DNA of 64,000 nt from Pseudomonas paeninsulae (lineage in GTDB: Bacteria > Pseudomonadota > Gammaproteobacteria > Pseudomonadales > Pseudomonadaceae). Shown piece by piece: positions 63,252 through 64,000 of this stretch (its first letter is position 1; each line of letters opens with the position of its first letter). Below the pieces are notes generated by a model that did no database searches, was not told the origin of the DNA, and saw only the letters and a program-made list of their open reading frames with translations. Both the position numbers and the translations under genes were made by a program. The stretch lies in the NCBI RefSeq assembly GCF_035621475.1, contig NZ_CP141799.1:1166501-1230500 (forward strand), given 5' to 3'.

Positions 63252-64000
63252 TCAGTCGCTGCAGTGCAGTTGGATGGGCACCGCGAACCCTGCCAGGCGC
63301 GTGTTCACAGTCTGCTCCAGTTGGCTGTCGCGGCACGGTAGATGGATATGGGCGAGCTGGCCGAGGTGCTCGTCGCTGAGTACCTCGACGCGGATAGCGC
63401 TATCCAGTTCGGCCATTGCCGCCTGATAGACACGCCGAATGGCATCGAAGCGCAGGGTCGGTTTGAAGGTCTTGCCAACCGCGGTGACCGGGATGGCGTC
63501 GATGATCCAGGCGTCCTTGGGCACGGCGGCGCGTTCGGGGATATGCGCGGCGGCATGGGCCAGCAGTTCCGCTTCGCTGGCCTGGCTGCCGGGCTTGAGC
63601 TGGACATAGACCACTGGCAGTTCGCCGGCCTTCTCGTCGGGCTTGCCGACTGCGGCGGCCAAGGCCACGGCAGGGTGGCTGTGCAGGGCCTCCTCGATCA
63701 TCTGCGGGTCGATGTTGTGACCGCCGCGGATGATCAGGTCCTTGCTGCGCCCGGTCAGCCAGATGTAGCCGTCGGCGTCGATGCGTCCCAAGTCGCCGCT
63801 GTTGAACCAGTTGCCATCGACCCAGATGCCGACGTTCTTGCTGGCTTGCAGGTAGCCCTTGAACACGGTGGCGCCACGGATGCACAGGTTGCCGATTTCA
63901 TTTGCTGCGGCATCGCGCAGATAGCGGCCCTGTTCGTCGAGCAGCTTGATGCTCACCTCGCAGTAGGGCATGCGCAGACCGATCGAGCCGGGGCGGCGCT
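63252..64000 (-). CDS. acyl-CoA synthetase (AMP-binding enzyme), C-terminal part; N-terminus outside window
   Basis: The frame is open to the right edge; about 248 residues are visible. WFNSGDLGRIDADGYIWLTG is core motif A8-side sequence with the hinge Asp and Arg/Lys (LTGRSKDLIIRGGHNIDPQM). The small C-terminal domain follows with the catalytic Lys in TAVGKTFKPTLR. It activates a carboxylic acid to its CoA thioester, but the substrate cannot be told from this part. The last 50 residues form an extra tail. Confidence 0.87.
   Translation of the reverse strand, partial: RRPGSIGLRMPYCEVSIKLLDEQGRYLRDAAANEIGNLCIRGATVFKGYLQASKNVGIWVDGNWFNSGDLGRIDADGYIWLTGRSKDLIIRGGHNIDPQMIEEALHSHPAVALAAAVGKPDEKAGELPVVYVQLKPGSQASEAELLAHAAAHIPERAAVPKDAWIIDAIPVTAVGKTFKPTLRFDAIRRVYQAAMAELDSAIRVEVLSDEHLGQLAHIHLPCRDSQLEQTVNTRLAGFAVPIQLHCSD

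Noticed and set aside
1..64000. tRNA or rRNA genes
   Set aside because: No cloverleaf-like sequence with a proper T-loop (GGTTCGAATCC type) or rRNA segment was noticed by eye in the gaps; a tRNA search program would be needed to exclude them fully.

Overview
The window looks like a chromosomal segment of a Pseudomonas species. The main evidence is a complete 12-gene alginate cluster in the order algD-8-44-K-E-G-X-L-I-J-F-A with pseudomonad-type sequences, together with YebG, PsiE, RhlB and MoaCDE homologues, high GC content, and many Pseudomonas-style REP-like inverted repeats (GTAGGAGC, GTGGGAGC and GCAAGCTGCAAGC types). No rRNA, tRNA, CRISPR array or replication origin was recognised.

Layout. 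1-3131: the end of a DUF1329 protein and a large MalT-type LuxR regulator. 3445-8807: a SirB1-like protein, then leucine dehydrogenase followed by E1-alpha, E1-beta and E2 of a 2-oxoacid dehydrogenase; together they could deaminate branched-chain amino acids and oxidise the resulting oxoacids, but no E3 gene is present. 8838-12621: a rearranged stretch with a class V aminotransferase, a deleted purU remnant, a small Cys-rich protein, an intact folD, and a second truncated copy of the E2 catalytic domain fused to an aminotransferase scrap. 12697-14936: a sulfite dehydrogenase (SoxC-like molybdoenzyme plus cytochrome c) divergent from an ArsR repressor, with a perfect 14-4-14 palindrome between them. 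14937-17612: a mobile/repeat zone with a MITE-like element, a REPIN and a frameshifted IS110-family insertion sequence, then yebG with an exact LexA box. 18045-37717: mostly single genes (psiE, DUF4105, a SNF2 helicase, AraC and LysR regulators, oxidoreductases, a SleB-type hydrolase between two 156-bp MITE-like repeats, a VOC protein, hemerythrin, a glycine-zipper lipoprotein, a DMT exporter, a GAF-GGDEF-EAL protein with a frameshift, an SDR).

37863-54244: the alginate operon on the minus strand. It makes GDP-mannuronate (AlgA, AlgD), polymerises it under c-di-GMP control (Alg8, Alg44), moves it through the periplasm and outer membrane (AlgK, AlgE, AlgX, AlgG, AlgL), and acetylates it (AlgI, AlgJ, AlgF, AlgX). 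An AlgU-type promoter lies about 360 bases before algD, and a good terminator follows algA. 54873-64000: yaaA, a DmeF-type metal exporter, a PIN-PhoH protein, moaC-moaD-moaE, rhlB, a membrane dipeptidase, a diguanylate cyclase scrap, and the end of an acyl-CoA synthetase cut by the window edge.

No clearly new multi-gene system is evident. The best leads are the ArsR/sulfite dehydrogenase operator, two families of small inverted-repeat elements (one pair brackets a cell-wall hydrolase gene), the duplicated E2 domain, and the frameshifted EAL protein near the alginate genes.
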